64,000 bases of DNA from Pseudomonas sp. LS1212 (GTDB taxonomy: Bacteria > Pseudomonadota > Gammaproteobacteria > Pseudomonadales > Pseudomonadaceae): contig NZ_CP102951.1 in assembly GCF_024741815.1 (NCBI RefSeq), positions 1,875,001-1,939,000 on the forward strand, written 5' to 3'. A program made the position numbers and the translations under genes. Under the pieces are notes generated by a model that was not told the origin of the DNA, made no database searches, and saw nothing but the letters and a program-made list of their open reading frames with translations. Within the stretch, counting starts at the first letter, position 1, and every line of letters starts with the position of its first letter. Positions 50,926 through 60,095 of this stretch are shown here, piece after piece.

Positions 50926-51140
50926 ATGAACGGGAGAGCGTTGGGGCTTGGGTGGCTGGTTGCAGCCTGGCCGGCTGTTCGTCATCGTCTGTGGTGATGC
51001 TGCAAGATGGTACGCAATACGTGACCAAGGATTCGCCGAGGACCTATACCCGGGACGGCTTCGTCCAGTTCACGGATATTTCCGGGCGCCACGTCAGGGT
51101 CAGGGCTGACGAGGTCGCCAACATCAAGGAAGAGGATTGA
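50926..51140 (+). pseudogene. YgdI/YgdR-type small lipoprotein, frameshifted in the signal peptide
   Basis: ATG 50926 has a strong site (AGAAGAGGGG) and reads NGRALGLGWLVAA, a normal lipoprotein signal start, but this frame stops 24 codons in. The lipobox and mature part (SLAGCSSSSVVMLQDGTQYV, then TYTRDGFVQFTDISGRHVRV) continue in another frame to 51140. Adding one base or removing two near 50945-50965 restores a typical 70-residue DUF903 lipoprotein. A GTG at 50952 could start the second frame, but it leaves no signal peptide. Confidence 0.7.
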
Positions 51141-51187
51141 GCGAGTGCCGACCCGCTCGCGAGGAGGGGGCGGCAGCGTTCACGCGA

Positions 51188-52276
51188 TCAGTATTCCCAG
51201 AACATCCGTTGCAGTTCCTTGCTGTCCTGGGTCTTGGTCAGGGCAACCATGGCCAGGATCCGGGCTTTTTGCGGGTTCAGGTCATGCGCCACCACCCAGT
51301 CGTTCTTGTCGTCGGGTTGCTCGGCATTGCGCAGCACGAAACCGCCGGCGTTGACGTGCGATGAGCGAATGATCTGCACGCCATCCTTGCGCAAGGCCTG
51401 TAGGGAAGGCACTACGCGCGAAGACACCGAGCCATTGCCGGTACCGGCATGGATGATCGCCTTGGCACCGCCCTGGGCCAGAGCCTTGTAGGCTGTGTCG
51501 CTGACATTGCCATAGCCGTAGGCAATATCGACGGCCGGCAGGCTGCTGATGGTCTTGATATCGAATTCCGAGTCCACCGTGTGGCGCTTGGCGGGCAGAC
51601 GGAACCAGTAGGACTTGCCTTCCACCACCATGCCGAGCGGGCCCCAGGGGCTCTTGAAGGCCTCGGTCTTGATGTTGAGCGTCTTGCTGACGTCGCGACC
51701 GGACTGGATTTCGTCGTTCATGGTTACCAGCACGCCTTTGCCGCGTGCTTCCTTGCTGCTGGCTACCGCCACGGCGTCGTAAAGGTTCAGCATGCCGTCG
51801 GCCGACATCGCCGTGCCAGGCCGCATGGAGCCTACGACCACGATGGGTTTGGCGGTTTTCTCCACCAGATTGAGGAAGTAGGCGGTTTCTTCCAGGGTGT
51901 CGGTACCATGGGTGATCACGATGCCGTCCACATCCGGGCTGTCGGCCAGTTCGGCGACGCGCTTGCCCAGTTGCAGCAGGTTTTCGTTGGAGATGCTTTC
52001 GGATGCGATCTGCATGACCTGCTCGCCACGCACGTTGGCCAGAGTGGCCAGTTCCGGCACGCCGGCGATCAGTTTGTCGACACCGACCTTGGCGGCCTGA
52101 TAGGTCGCGCTATTGGCGGTGCTGGCGCCGGCACCGGCGATAGTGCCGCCGGTGGCAAGGATTACCACGTTGGCGAGTTTCTGCTTGTTTTCGACTTCCT
52201 TGGCCGAAGTGGCGGCGGGAAGTAACAACAGCAAGGCCATGGCGCCTGGGGCGAAGGTCTGTAGCGCAGCTTTCAT
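51188..52276 (-). CDS. ansB: periplasmic glutaminase-asparaginase
   Basis: The protein of 362 residues has a signal peptide (about 1-25) and the L-asparaginase fold: ILATGGTIAGAG carries the nucleophile Thr, ITHGTDTLEETAYF the second Thr-Asp pair, and SMRPGTAMSADG follows. It matches the Pseudomonas glutaminase-asparaginase group, which deamidates glutamine and asparagine in the periplasm to feed aspartate and glutamate uptake. ATG 52276 is preferred; a GTG four codons upstream is possible. Confidence 0.92.
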   Translation of the reverse strand: MKAALQTFAPGAMALLLLLPAATSAKEVENKQKLANVVILATGGTIAGAGASTANSATYQAAKVGVDKLIAGVPELATLANVRGEQVMQIASESISNENLLQLGKRVAELADSPDVDGIVITHGTDTLEETAYFLNLVEKTAKPIVVVGSMRPGTAMSADGMLNLYDAVAVASSKEARGKGVLVTMNDEIQSGRDVSKTLNIKTEAFKSPWGPLGMVVEGKSYWFRLPAKRHTVDSEFDIKTISSLPAVDIAYGYGNVSDTAYKALAQGGAKAIIHAGTGNGSVSSRVVPSLQALRKDGVQIIRSSHVNAGGFVLRNAEQPDDKNDWVVAHDLNPQKARILAMVALTKTQDSKELQRMFWEY

Positions 52277-52539
52277 CGTTTTTCTCACTTATGGGTTGAG
52301 TAGCTGTGTTGCCTCGGGTCCCCAGCAGAATCCGTACCACTTCAGGTACTTTCCGGCTTTTGCCATTAACTCCTTGATAAACATTGAAATACTTTCGTTC
52401 GGTGAACTAGGCTTGCGAGTGCAATAGTCGAAAACCCGAACGGGATTACATGGCCCGGTTCGGATTCCCGAAGATTTAAGGAAAAGTCCTACGGACTTTT
52501 AGGGGGTTGGCCAAGTAGGCTGGGGGGCTGCGAGTTGAG

Positions 52540-52589
52540 TTGACAAACTCTCGCAGTGTTCGCATAGTTTACCAACGCAAACGTTTGCG
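52540..52589 (+). promoter_or_regulatory. rbs promoter with RbsR operator
   Basis: TTGACA (52540-52545) and CATAGT (52563-52568) are 17 bases apart. The palindrome cgcaaacgtttgcg (52576-52589) is a classic LacI/RbsR-type operator with a central CG, placed just downstream of the -10 where bound RbsR would block RNA polymerase. Upstream (52277-52535) I see no gene, only a GC-rich hairpin at about 52437-52465. Confidence 0.82.
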
Positions 52590-52670
52590 CGGCCAATGAT
52601 CAGCTTAAGGCCTCACCCAGGCAGCCCGACAAGTTTGCAAGCACAATAATCATAAGATCGGAGTGAACAC

Positions 52671-53630
52671 ATGAAGCAACCCTTTGCCGGACGCTTGCTT
52701 GTTGTCGCCATGCTGGCTGCCGTATCCGCCGTCACGCCACTCTCTGCCGCGTTTGCCCAAACCCCCGAAAAGCCCAAGGTCGCCCTGGTGATGAAATCCC
52801 TGGCCAATGAATTCTTCCTGACCATGGAAGACGGTGCCAAGGCGTATCAAAAAGAACACCCCGCCGATTTCGACCTGGTTTCCAACGGGATCAAGGACGA
52901 ATCCGACACTAGCAATCAGATCCGCATCGTCGAGCAGATGATCGTCTCCAGGGTCGATGCGCTGGTCATCGCTCCGGCCGATTCCAAGGCCTTGGTGCCG
53001 GTGATCAAGAAGGCCATGGATGCCGGCATCAAGGTGGTCAACATCGACAACCAGCTCGACCCCGGCGTGCTCAAGAGCAAGCACATCAGCGTGCCTTTCG
53101 TGGGGCCCGACAACCGCAAGGGCGCACGCCTGGTCGGTGACTACCTGGCAGGCAAGCTGCAGGCCGGCGATGAGGTCGGCATTATCGAAGGGGTGTCGAC
53201 CACCACCAATGCCCAGCAGCGCACGGCGGGCTTCAAGGATGCGATGGAGGCCGCGCAGATGAAGGTCGTTTCCATCCAGTCCGGCAATTGGGAAATCGAC
53301 AAGGGCAATGCGGTGGCGGCGGCGATGCTCAATGAATATCCAAACCTCAAGGCCTTGCTGGCGGGTAACGACAGCATGGCCCTGGGCGCCGTCTCCGCCG
53401 TTCGGGCGGCGGGCAAGGCGGGCAAGGTCGAAGTCGTCGGTTACGACAACATCAATGCGATCAAGCCGATGCTGCAGGACGGCCGGGTGTTGGCCAGCGC
53501 AGACCAGTACGCAGCCCGGCAGGCGGTGTTCGGCATCGAGGCGGCGCTGAAAATGCTCAGGAACGAGCCGGTCGATGTGGATGCCAACAACGTGATCCAG
53601 ACGCCGGTCGAGCTGATCACCAAGCAGTAG
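52671..53630 (+). CDS. rbsB: ribose ABC transporter, periplasmic binding protein
   Basis: The protein of 319 residues has a signal peptide ending in LSAAFAQ (about 30) and a two-lobe sugar-binding fold (KVALVMKSLANEFFLTMEDG; VDALVIAPADSKALVP; NDSMALGAVSAVRAAG). It captures ribose in the periplasm and delivers it to RbsC. It is first in the operon rbsBACRK, behind an RbsR operator. A hairpin (about 53642-53660) between rbsB and rbsA may favour higher RbsB output. Confidence 0.93.
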   Translation: MKQPFAGRLLVVAMLAAVSAVTPLSAAFAQTPEKPKVALVMKSLANEFFLTMEDGAKAYQKEHPADFDLVSNGIKDESDTSNQIRIVEQMIVSRVDALVIAPADSKALVPVIKKAMDAGIKVVNIDNQLDPGVLKSKHISVPFVGPDNRKGARLVGDYLAGKLQAGDEVGIIEGVSTTTNAQQRTAGFKDAMEAAQMKVVSIQSGNWEIDKGNAVAAAMLNEYPNLKALLAGNDSMALGAVSAVRAAGKAGKVEVVGYDNINAIKPMLQDGRVLASADQYAARQAVFGIEAALKMLRNEPVDVDANNVIQTPVELITKQ

Positions 53631-53676
53631 CAACATGTTGCGCCTGCCTGCCCGGCAGGCGCCTGGAGAATGCCTG

Positions 53677-55230
53677 ATGTCTGCGACTGCTTCGGCTGCC
53701 GTGCTCTCGGTCAGCGGTATCGGCAAGACCTATGTGCAACCGGTACTGGCCGATATCGACCTGCAATTGTTGCGTGGCGAGGTCCTGGCCTTGACCGGTG
53801 AAAATGGCGCCGGCAAGAGCACGCTCTCGAAAATCATCGCAGGCCTGGAGTCGCCGAGCGCCGGCAACATGCAGTTCCGGGGGCAACCCTATCGGCCGGG
53901 CAGTCGCGCGGCCGCGGAAGCCCTGGGCGTGCGCATGGTCATGCAGGAGTTGAACCTGCTGCCGACCCTGACCGTCGCCGAAAACCTGTTTCTCGACAAT
54001 CTGCCCGGCAAGGGTGGCTGGATCAATCAAAAGCGCCTGCGCCAGGCTGCGCTCGCAGCGATGGCTCAGGTCGGCCTGGAGGCGATCGATCCGGACACTC
54101 TGGTCGGCGAGTTGGGTATCGGTCACCAGCAGATGGTCGAGATTGCCCGCAACCTGATCGGCGATTGCCATGTGCTGATCCTCGACGAGCCGACCGCGAT
54201 GCTGACGGCCCGTGAGGTCGAACTGCTCTTTACGCAGATCGAGCGGCTGCAGCGGCGCGGGGTGGCCATTGTCTACATCTCTCATCGCCTCGAAGAGCTG
54301 GCGCGCATTGCCCAGCGCATCGCCGTGCTGCGCGACGGTCAACTGGTCTGTGTCGAGCCCATGGCACGCTACGACAGCGCGCAACTGGTCAGCCTGATGG
54401 TCGGTCGCACGGTGGGCGAGCACATTGAACCGGCCTCGCGGCAGATCGGCGAGCCGATACTGGCGGTAAAGGGGCTCGGCCGGGCGGGCAAGGTGCACGA
54501 TGTCTCGTTTCAGGTTCGTCGTGGCGAGATCTTCGGGATTTCCGGGTTGATCGGGGCAGGGCGGACCGAGTTGCTGCGCCTGATCTACGGCGCCGATCCA
54601 GCCGACAGCGGCACCATCGAATTGGGTTCGCCGCCAAGGCCTGTGAGTATTCGCTCGCCGGTCGATGCGGTGCGTCACGGGATCGCATTGATCACAGAGG
54701 ATCGCAAGGGCGAAGGCCTGCTGTTGTCGCAGTCGATCGAGGCCAATATTGCCCTGGGCAATATGCCGGCGATTTCTCGCGGCGGGCTGGTCGATGGCAG
54801 GGCCGAGCAGGCCCTGGCCCGGCGCCAGATCGATGCCATGCGCATTCGCAGCTCGAGTGCCGATCAGGTGGTTGGCGAGCTGTCCGGCGGCAACCAGCAA
54901 AAAGTAGTGATTGGTCGTTGGCTTGAGCGCGACTGTACGGTGTTGCTGTTCGATGAGCCGACCCGCGGCATCGATGTCGGGGCGAAGTTCGATATTTATG
55001 CGTTACTGGGTGAGTTGACCGCTCAGGGCAAGGCGCTGGTGGTGGTATCGAGCGATCTGCGTGAACTCATGCTGATCTGCGATCGCATCGGCGTGCTCTC
55101 GGCGGGACGCTTGATCGATACATTCGAGCGTGACAGCTGGACCCGGGACCAATTGCTGGTGGCCGCCTTTGCCGGCTACCAGAAACGTGATGCGCGGCTC
55201 GATGAGCCTGCACTCAGGAAGGATTCATGA
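53677..55230 (+). CDS. rbsA: ribose ABC transporter, ATP-binding protein (double ATPase)
   Basis: The protein of 517 residues contains two ABC domains. The first has a canonical Walker A (GENGAGKS) and LDEPTAM Walker B; the second has the degenerate GLIGAGRTE loop usual for sugar ATPases, ELSGGNQQK and LFDEPTRGID. It energises ribose import at the inner membrane with RbsC. ATG 53677 follows TGGAGAA; the upstream in-frame start at 53635 reads through the intergenic hairpin. Confidence 0.94.
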   Translation: MSATASAAVLSVSGIGKTYVQPVLADIDLQLLRGEVLALTGENGAGKSTLSKIIAGLESPSAGNMQFRGQPYRPGSRAAAEALGVRMVMQELNLLPTLTVAENLFLDNLPGKGGWINQKRLRQAALAAMAQVGLEAIDPDTLVGELGIGHQQMVEIARNLIGDCHVLILDEPTAMLTAREVELLFTQIERLQRRGVAIVYISHRLEELARIAQRIAVLRDGQLVCVEPMARYDSAQLVSLMVGRTVGEHIEPASRQIGEPILAVKGLGRAGKVHDVSFQVRRGEIFGISGLIGAGRTELLRLIYGADPADSGTIELGSPPRPVSIRSPVDAVRHGIALITEDRKGEGLLLSQSIEANIALGNMPAISRGGLVDGRAEQALARRQIDAMRIRSSSADQVVGELSGGNQQKVVIGRWLERDCTVLLFDEPTRGIDVGAKFDIYALLGELTAQGKALVVVSSDLRELMLICDRIGVLSAGRLIDTFERDSWTRDQLLVAAFAGYQKRDARLDEPALRKDS

Positions 55231-56216
55231 AGACCTCTACTCTCACTGTGGCCACCGCCGGCAAGCGCGGCGGCAGCTTCTATGGCTTGGGAAGCTATCT
55301 GGGCCTGGCCAGTGCCTTGCTGGCACTGATTGCGCTTTTTTCGCTGCTCAGCAGTCACTTTCTCTCCTATGCCACGTTCAGCACCCTGGCCAACCAGATC
55401 CCGGACCTGATGGTGCTGGCGGTGGGCATGACCTTTGTGTTGATCATCGGCGGCATCGACCTGTCGGTGGGCTCGGTCCTGGCCCTGGCGGCCTCGGCGG
55501 TCAGTGTGGCAATTCTCGGCTGGGGCTGGAACGTGCTGCCGGCGGCCTTGCTGGGGATGGGCTGCGCGGCGTTGGCGGGCACCATCACCGGTTCGATTAC
55601 CGTGGCCTGGCGGATTCCATCGTTCATCGTCTCGCTGGGCGTTCTTGAAATGGCCCGGGGCGTGGCCTACCAGATGACCGACTCACGTACGGCTTATATC
55701 GGTGATGCCTTCGCCTGGCTGTCCGAGCCGATGGCCTTCGGCATTTCGCCGTCCTTCATCATCGCCTTGCTGGTGATCATCCTGGCCCAGGCCGTGCTGA
55801 CGCATACGGTGTTCGGGCGCTACCTGATCGGCATCGGCACCAACGAGGAGGCCGTGCGCCTGGCCGGGATCAATCCCAGGCCCTACAAGGTCCTGGTGTT
55901 CTCGCTGATGGGCCTGCTCGCCGGGCTGGCGGCGCTGTTTCAGATCTCCCGGCTGGAAGCGGCCGACCCGAACGCCGGTTCCGGTCTGGAGCTGCAAGTC
56001 ATCGCCGCCGTGGTCATCGGCGGTACCAGCCTGATGGGCGGCCGTGGCTCGGTCATCAGTACGTTCTTCGGTGTGCTGATCATTTCCGTGCTGGCCGCAG
56101 GGTTGGCGCAGATCGGTGCCACTGAGCCAACCAAGCGAATTATTACCGGGGCGGTGATTGTCATCGCCGTGATCCTTGACACCTATCGCAGCCGGCGCGC
56201 TCGCCGGCGGACCTGA
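55227..56216 (+). CDS. rbsC: ribose ABC transporter, permease
   Basis: The protein of 329 residues has eight to ten membrane helices and the sugar-permease motifs LIIGGIDLSVGSVLALAAS and VVIGGTSLMGGRGSVISTFFG (EAA-like coupling loop region). It forms the membrane channel with RbsA. It overlaps rbsA by four bases (ATGA), so translation is coupled. Confidence 0.94.
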   Translation: MKTSTLTVATAGKRGGSFYGLGSYLGLASALLALIALFSLLSSHFLSYATFSTLANQIPDLMVLAVGMTFVLIIGGIDLSVGSVLALAASAVSVAILGWGWNVLPAALLGMGCAALAGTITGSITVAWRIPSFIVSLGVLEMARGVAYQMTDSRTAYIGDAFAWLSEPMAFGISPSFIIALLVIILAQAVLTHTVFGRYLIGIGTNEEAVRLAGINPRPYKVLVFSLMGLLAGLAALFQISRLEAADPNAGSGLELQVIAAVVIGGTSLMGGRGSVISTFFGVLIISVLAAGLAQIGATEPTKRIITGAVIVIAVILDTYRSRRARRRT

Positions 56217-56218
56217 AA

Positions 56219-57247
56219 ATGGCAACGATCAAAGATGTAGCCGCGCTGGCGGGCATTTCCTACACCACAGTTTCCCATGTGCTGAACAAGACGCGCCCGG
56301 TGAGTGAGCGTGTACGGTTGAAAGTCGAGGAGGCGATTGCCGAGCTCGATTACGTGCCCAGTGCCGTGGCGCGTTCGCTCAAGGCCAGGAGCACTGCCAC
56401 CATCGGCCTGCTGGTGCCCAATAGCATCAACCCGTACTTTGCCGAACTGGCCCGGGGTATCGAGGACTGTTGTGAGCGCAATGGTTATTGCGTGATCCTG
56501 TGTAACTCCGACGACAACCCGCAGAAGCAGCGCAACTACTTGCGGGTGCTGCTGGAGAAGCGAATCGACGGCCTTATCGTGGCGTCGGTGGGGGAGCAGG
56601 TCGACCTGCTCAGCAGTCTGGCAACCGTGCGCACGCCGATGGTCATCGTCGACCGTGAGCTGGAGGGTGTCGATGCCGACCTGGTGCGCATCGATCATGA
56701 ACAGGGTGCTTACCTGGCGACCCGGCATCTGCTTGATCTCGGCCATCGCGATATCGCCTGCATCAATGGCCCCACCGTCACCAGCGTCGCGCAAATGCGC
56801 CTGTCCGGTTATCGCCGGGCACTGGATGAGGCAGGGGTGCGGGTGGTTTCGCAGCGGGTGGTCGAAAGTGATTTCACCAGCCCGGGTGGCTACGAGGCGG
56901 CGGTGAAACTGCTCGAGCATGATCGTCCCACAGCGATATTCGCGGCCAACGACTTGATCGGCATGGGGGTGTTGCGAGCGGCCGCCGAGCGCAATATCCG
57001 GGTGCCGGGTGAGTTGTCGGTGATCGGCTTCGACGATATCCAGATGAGCAAATATGTGTATCCCGCGTTGACCACGGTAGGGCAATCGATCCGCGAGCTG
57101 GGCGAGATGGCGGCCGAGATGTTGCTGCGCAGGATCATGCAGCCCGACGGGGGTATCGAGCACAAAATCGTGGCACCGAGCATCGTCCTGCGCGAATCCA
57201 CGGCGCCGCGCTCGGGCCATTTCAATGATTACCGCGCAAGCCCGTGA
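56219..57247 (+). CDS. rbsR: LacI-family ribose operon repressor
   Basis: The protein of 342 residues has an N-terminal LacI helix-turn-helix (ATIKDVAALAGISYTTVSHVLN) with hinge helix (PSAVARSLKARST) and a C-terminal sugar-binding core. It most likely binds the palindrome at 52576-52589 and is released by ribose. It starts three bases after rbsC and is co-transcribed, giving autoregulation. Confidence 0.93.
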   Translation: MATIKDVAALAGISYTTVSHVLNKTRPVSERVRLKVEEAIAELDYVPSAVARSLKARSTATIGLLVPNSINPYFAELARGIEDCCERNGYCVILCNSDDNPQKQRNYLRVLLEKRIDGLIVASVGEQVDLLSSLATVRTPMVIVDRELEGVDADLVRIDHEQGAYLATRHLLDLGHRDIACINGPTVTSVAQMRLSGYRRALDEAGVRVVSQRVVESDFTSPGGYEAAVKLLEHDRPTAIFAANDLIGMGVLRAAAERNIRVPGELSVIGFDDIQMSKYVYPALTTVGQSIRELGEMAAEMLLRRIMQPDGGIEHKIVAPSIVLRESTAPRSGHFNDYRASP

Positions 57248-57250
57248 GGC

Positions 57251-58174
57251 ATGGACATGGACGTGAACGTTGTAGTGGTGGGCAGCTTGAACATGGACCT
57301 GGTAACCCGCGCCGAGCGCTTGCCGCGTGCCGGCGAGACCCTGGCCGGTGAATCCTTTGCGACGGTGGCCGGTGGCAAGGGGGCCAACCAGGCCGTGGCG
57401 GCGGCGCGCCTGGGTGCCAGGGTGGCAATGATCGGGTGCGTCGGCGCCGACGCTTATGGCGAGCAGTTGCGCGCGGCGCTCGAGCGCGAACAGATCGATT
57501 GCCAGGCGGTGACGTCCGTCGAAGGGGTTGCCACTGGCGTGGCGTTGATCGTGGTCGATGCCAGCAGCCAGAATGCGATCGTGGTCGTGGCCGGCGGCAA
57601 TGGCCAGTTGTCCCCTGCGGCCGTGGCGCATTTCGACGGGCTGCTGCAACAGGCCGAAGTGATCATCTGTCAGCTCGAAGTGCCCCAGGCGACGGTTGAA
57701 CATACGCTTGCGCGCGGGCGAGCATTGGGCAAGACCGTCATTCTAAACCCTGCCCCGGCTGCCGGGCCGCTGCCCGCCGATTGGTATGCGTCGATCGACT
57801 ACCTGATCCCCAATGAGAGCGAAGCGGCAGCCTTGAGCGGCTTGCCGGTGGTTTCCCTGGAATCGGCCGAGGCGGCTGCGGGTCGTCTGCTGGCGCTCGG
57901 GGCGGGTAAGGTCATCATTACGCTGGGTGAGCAGGGCGCGTTGTTTGCCGACGGGCAGTGTTTCGAGCACTTTGCGGCGCTGCCGGTTCAAGCGCTGGAT
58001 ACCACGGGGGCAGGGGACACGTTCGTCGGCGGCTTTGCGGCGGCGCTGGCCCAGGGCAAAAGCGAACGCGAGGCCATTGCCTTCGGTCAGGTGGCGGCGG
58101 CCCTGTCGGTCACGCGGGCCGGCGCGCAGCCGTCGATTCCCGGTCTCAATGACGTTCAGGGGTTCAGGCCATGA
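57251..58174 (+). CDS. rbsK: ribokinase
   Basis: The protein of 307 residues is a PfkB-family kinase with the N-terminal GG motif region (VAGGKGANQAVAAARLG) and the C-terminal DTTGAGDTFVGGF holding the catalytic Asp and anion hole. It phosphorylates ribose to ribose 5-phosphate for the pentose pathway. It follows rbsR by three bases. Its stop overlaps the start of the rbsD remnant by four bases. Confidence 0.94.
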   Translation: MDMDVNVVVVGSLNMDLVTRAERLPRAGETLAGESFATVAGGKGANQAVAAARLGARVAMIGCVGADAYGEQLRAALEREQIDCQAVTSVEGVATGVALIVVDASSQNAIVVVAGGNGQLSPAAVAHFDGLLQQAEVIICQLEVPQATVEHTLARGRALGKTVILNPAPAAGPLPADWYASIDYLIPNESEAAALSGLPVVSLESAEAAAGRLLALGAGKVIITLGEQGALFADGQCFEHFAALPVQALDTTGAGDTFVGGFAAALAQGKSEREAIAFGQVAAALSVTRAGAQPSIPGLNDVQGFRP

Positions 58175-58284
58175 AAAAGACGCCTTTGCTCAATGTGGCC
58201 TTGTCGCGATTGGTTGCCTCGCTGGGGCACGGTGATATCGTCGTGATTGCTGATGCCGGGTTGTCGCACTGGTTGCCGGCGTGA
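58171..58284 (+). pseudogene. rbsD: truncated rbsD (ribose pyranase)
   Basis: It begins in ATGA overlap with rbsK and reads KKTPLLNVALSRLVASLGHG and DIVVIADAGL, the RbsD N-terminus with its catalytic His. It then breaks into SHWLPA and a stop, leaving 37 of about 134 residues. The rest of the gene is absent before the nucleoside hydrolase start 26 bases later, so a deletion removed it. RbsD normally converts beta-pyranose to beta-furanose ribose. Confidence 0.8.
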
Positions 58285-58309
58285 CGTTCTAGCTCGGTGA
58301 GGGTTGGCG

Positions 58310-59278
58310 ATGGTCGAAGTGACAGCGGTAAAGACTCTGCGGCATGACTTGATCATCGACACCGATCCCGGCGTCGACGATGTGGTGGCCTTGCTGGTGG
58401 CGCTGGCATCGCCCGAGGCGCTGAATGTGCTGGCCATCACCACGGTGGCGGGCAATGTTCGGGTGGAAAAGACGTCACGCAACGCCTGCCTGGCTCGGGA
58501 GTGGGCAGGGCGCGAACAGGTGCCGGTCTATGCCGGCGCCGCGAGGCCTTTGCAGCGCGCGCCGATTTACGCCGAAGACATTCATGGCCAGGAAGGTTTG
58601 CCGGGGTTCTGCGTCCAAGAGCCTCGGCAAGGCTTGGCGACCGGTGGTGCGGTCGAGCACTTGATTGACATCTTGTCCAAGGCCGAGCCGCACAGCATCA
58701 CCCTGGCCATGCTCGGGCCGCAGACCAACCTTGCCTTGGCGCTGCGCCAGGCGCCGGACATCGTTCGCGGTATCCGCGAGGTGGTTGTGATGGGTGGGGC
58801 GCAGACCATGGGTGGCAATATCACCCCGACGGCCGAGTTCAATCTCTATGCCGACCCGCACGCGGCCGAGGTGGTGCTGGCCAGCGGCGCGAGGGTGGTT
58901 TATCTGTCGCTGGATGTCACTCACCGGATATTGACCAGCGAGGCACGGTTCAGGCAGCTCGCTACATTGGGTAATCGGGCTGGCGCTCTGGTCGTTGCGA
59001 TTCTGCAGGCCTATGTCGCAGCCGACATGGAGCGCTACGGCCTGTCGGGAGGGCCGGTGCACGATGCGTGTGTGATTGCTTACCTGCTGCAGCCCGAATT
59101 GTTCCGTGGTCGTCCAGTTCATATGAGCGTCGACTGCCATGAGGGGCCGACCTTCGGTCAAGCCCGGATCGAGGGTGGGAGGGGTTCAGGATTGTCGGCC
59201 AACGTCCTTTGGATCGAAAATGGTGACCCCCAAGGCGTCTTCGACCTTCTCTGTGCCCGTCTGGCTCGGCTGGGATGA
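58310..59278 (+). CDS. inosine-uridine preferring nucleoside hydrolase
   Basis: The protein of 322 residues has the calcium-binding signature IIDTDPGVDDVVAL, a later NITPTAEFNLYADPHAA and GGPVHDACVIAYLL with the catalytic His. It splits nucleosides into base and ribose in the cytoplasm, so in the rbs operon it would feed ribose to RbsK. No signal peptide is present. ATG 58310 follows GAGGG. The last 93 bases overlap the opposite-strand gene at 59186-59479. Confidence 0.92.
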   Translation: MVEVTAVKTLRHDLIIDTDPGVDDVVALLVALASPEALNVLAITTVAGNVRVEKTSRNACLAREWAGREQVPVYAGAARPLQRAPIYAEDIHGQEGLPGFCVQEPRQGLATGGAVEHLIDILSKAEPHSITLAMLGPQTNLALALRQAPDIVRGIREVVVMGGAQTMGGNITPTAEFNLYADPHAAEVVLASGARVVYLSLDVTHRILTSEARFRQLATLGNRAGALVVAILQAYVAADMERYGLSGGPVHDACVIAYLLQPELFRGRPVHMSVDCHEGPTFGQARIEGGRGSGLSANVLWIENGDPQGVFDLLCARLARLG

Positions 59279-59479
59279 TGTTTCGGCGTGGAAAGGCGTG
59301 TCGATGCCGTATCGCTCGAGCACTTGCCCAATGAATTGGTGAGCGGCTTCACCCCCCAGTTCCTTGACCAGCAGATCGATGGCGATAATGGCCAGCTCCT
59401 CAGTGGTGCCTGGACTGTAAGCGCTATGCCCGTCTTGTCGCGTGACCTTGATATCGGCGTCTATGGAGAGAGTCGACAT
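59186..59479 (-). CDS. conserved-looking protein of 97 residues, unknown function
   Basis: It starts at ATG 59479 with GGAG 9 bases upstream (tggagaaaccctatg). The first 60 residues look like a folded domain (TLSIDADIKVTRQDGHSAYS; ELAIIAIDLLVKELGGEAAHQF), with a polar tail. No signal peptide or membrane segment is present. The 3' end overlaps the nucleoside hydrolase on the other strand by 93 bases, and the tail translated there could be an extension caused by loss of an earlier stop. Confidence 0.6.
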   Translation of the reverse strand: MSTLSIDADIKVTRQDGHSAYSPGTTEELAIIAIDLLVKELGGEAAHQFIGQVLERYGIDTPFHAETSSQPSQTGTEKVEDALGVTIFDPKDVGRQS

Positions 59480-59666
59480 AGGGTTTCTCCATACATGATG
59501 TGACGTGAACTGATTGTCGGTTGCAAGGATTGTATCGCTGATTATGGTACGTCCCCGGCTTCAATGCTGGCAGTAAACCATTTTGCCGCGGCTCTGGCAT
59601 TGCTACTTAGGCATAAGGGCGGGAGCGTGGCAAACTTAAGCATCTTTCATTGCCTGGAACCCCGTT

Positions 59667-59969
59667 GTGCAAATCGATCTGAATGACCCTGCGCAGTTCA
59701 CGCGCGAGGCTGTGCGCCAGCTGATTGCCGCGGCCGACGGTACGGTTCACAACCAGTTGCGGGTTACCCGGGAGGGCATTGCCTTCATGTCGACCGTGGT
59801 CGGCGGGGCCGATACCGATGGCCTGTCCTTTCGTCTGGAAACCTGGGCCGCCGGTTCCGGTTGCGTGGGGCCGGTAGCGGCCAGCGATGAAGTCTGGGTG
59901 CAGCAGATTTTCAATGCCTTGCAGCAGAACTGGCCCAACCCGCCTTTTGATTACATCGATGTCTACTGA
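59667..59969 (+). CDS. conserved-looking protein of 100 residues, unknown function
   Basis: It starts at GTG 59667 with a weak GGAA site. The sequence QIDLNDPAQFTREAVRQLIA with later RVTREGIAFMSTVVGG and NALQQNWPNPPFDYIDVY is protein-like and mixed alpha/beta. No signal peptide or known motif is present. It stands alone between the rbs operon and the I78 inhibitor gene. Confidence 0.65.
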   Translation: MQIDLNDPAQFTREAVRQLIAAADGTVHNQLRVTREGIAFMSTVVGGADTDGLSFRLETWAAGSGCVGPVAASDEVWVQQIFNALQQNWPNPPFDYIDVY

Positions 59970-60095
59970 ATTAAATATCCGGTCACGATTTGTTATCCCT
60001 TCGTGATACCGGGTCAGGCAGACTTGCGGCGTTTTGCAACCAAACGCGACTCGCGGTGTCGCACAAGCAGCCATTATTTTTTACAAGGAGGATTC

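Noticed and set aside
50663..50929. 88-residue open frame between DUF1654 and the YgdR-type gene
   Set aside because: It begins opposite the DUF1654 start and covers the LexA box and promoter region; no ribosome site or protein family seen.
53617..54900. 427-residue open frame antisense to rbsA
   Set aside because: Shadow of a GC-rich gene; rbsA is certain and the reverse frame has no recognisable domain.
56183..57703. 506-residue open frame antisense to rbsR and rbsK
   Set aside because: It crosses two well-supported genes on the other strand and shows only the Gln/His/Arg-rich composition of shadow frames.
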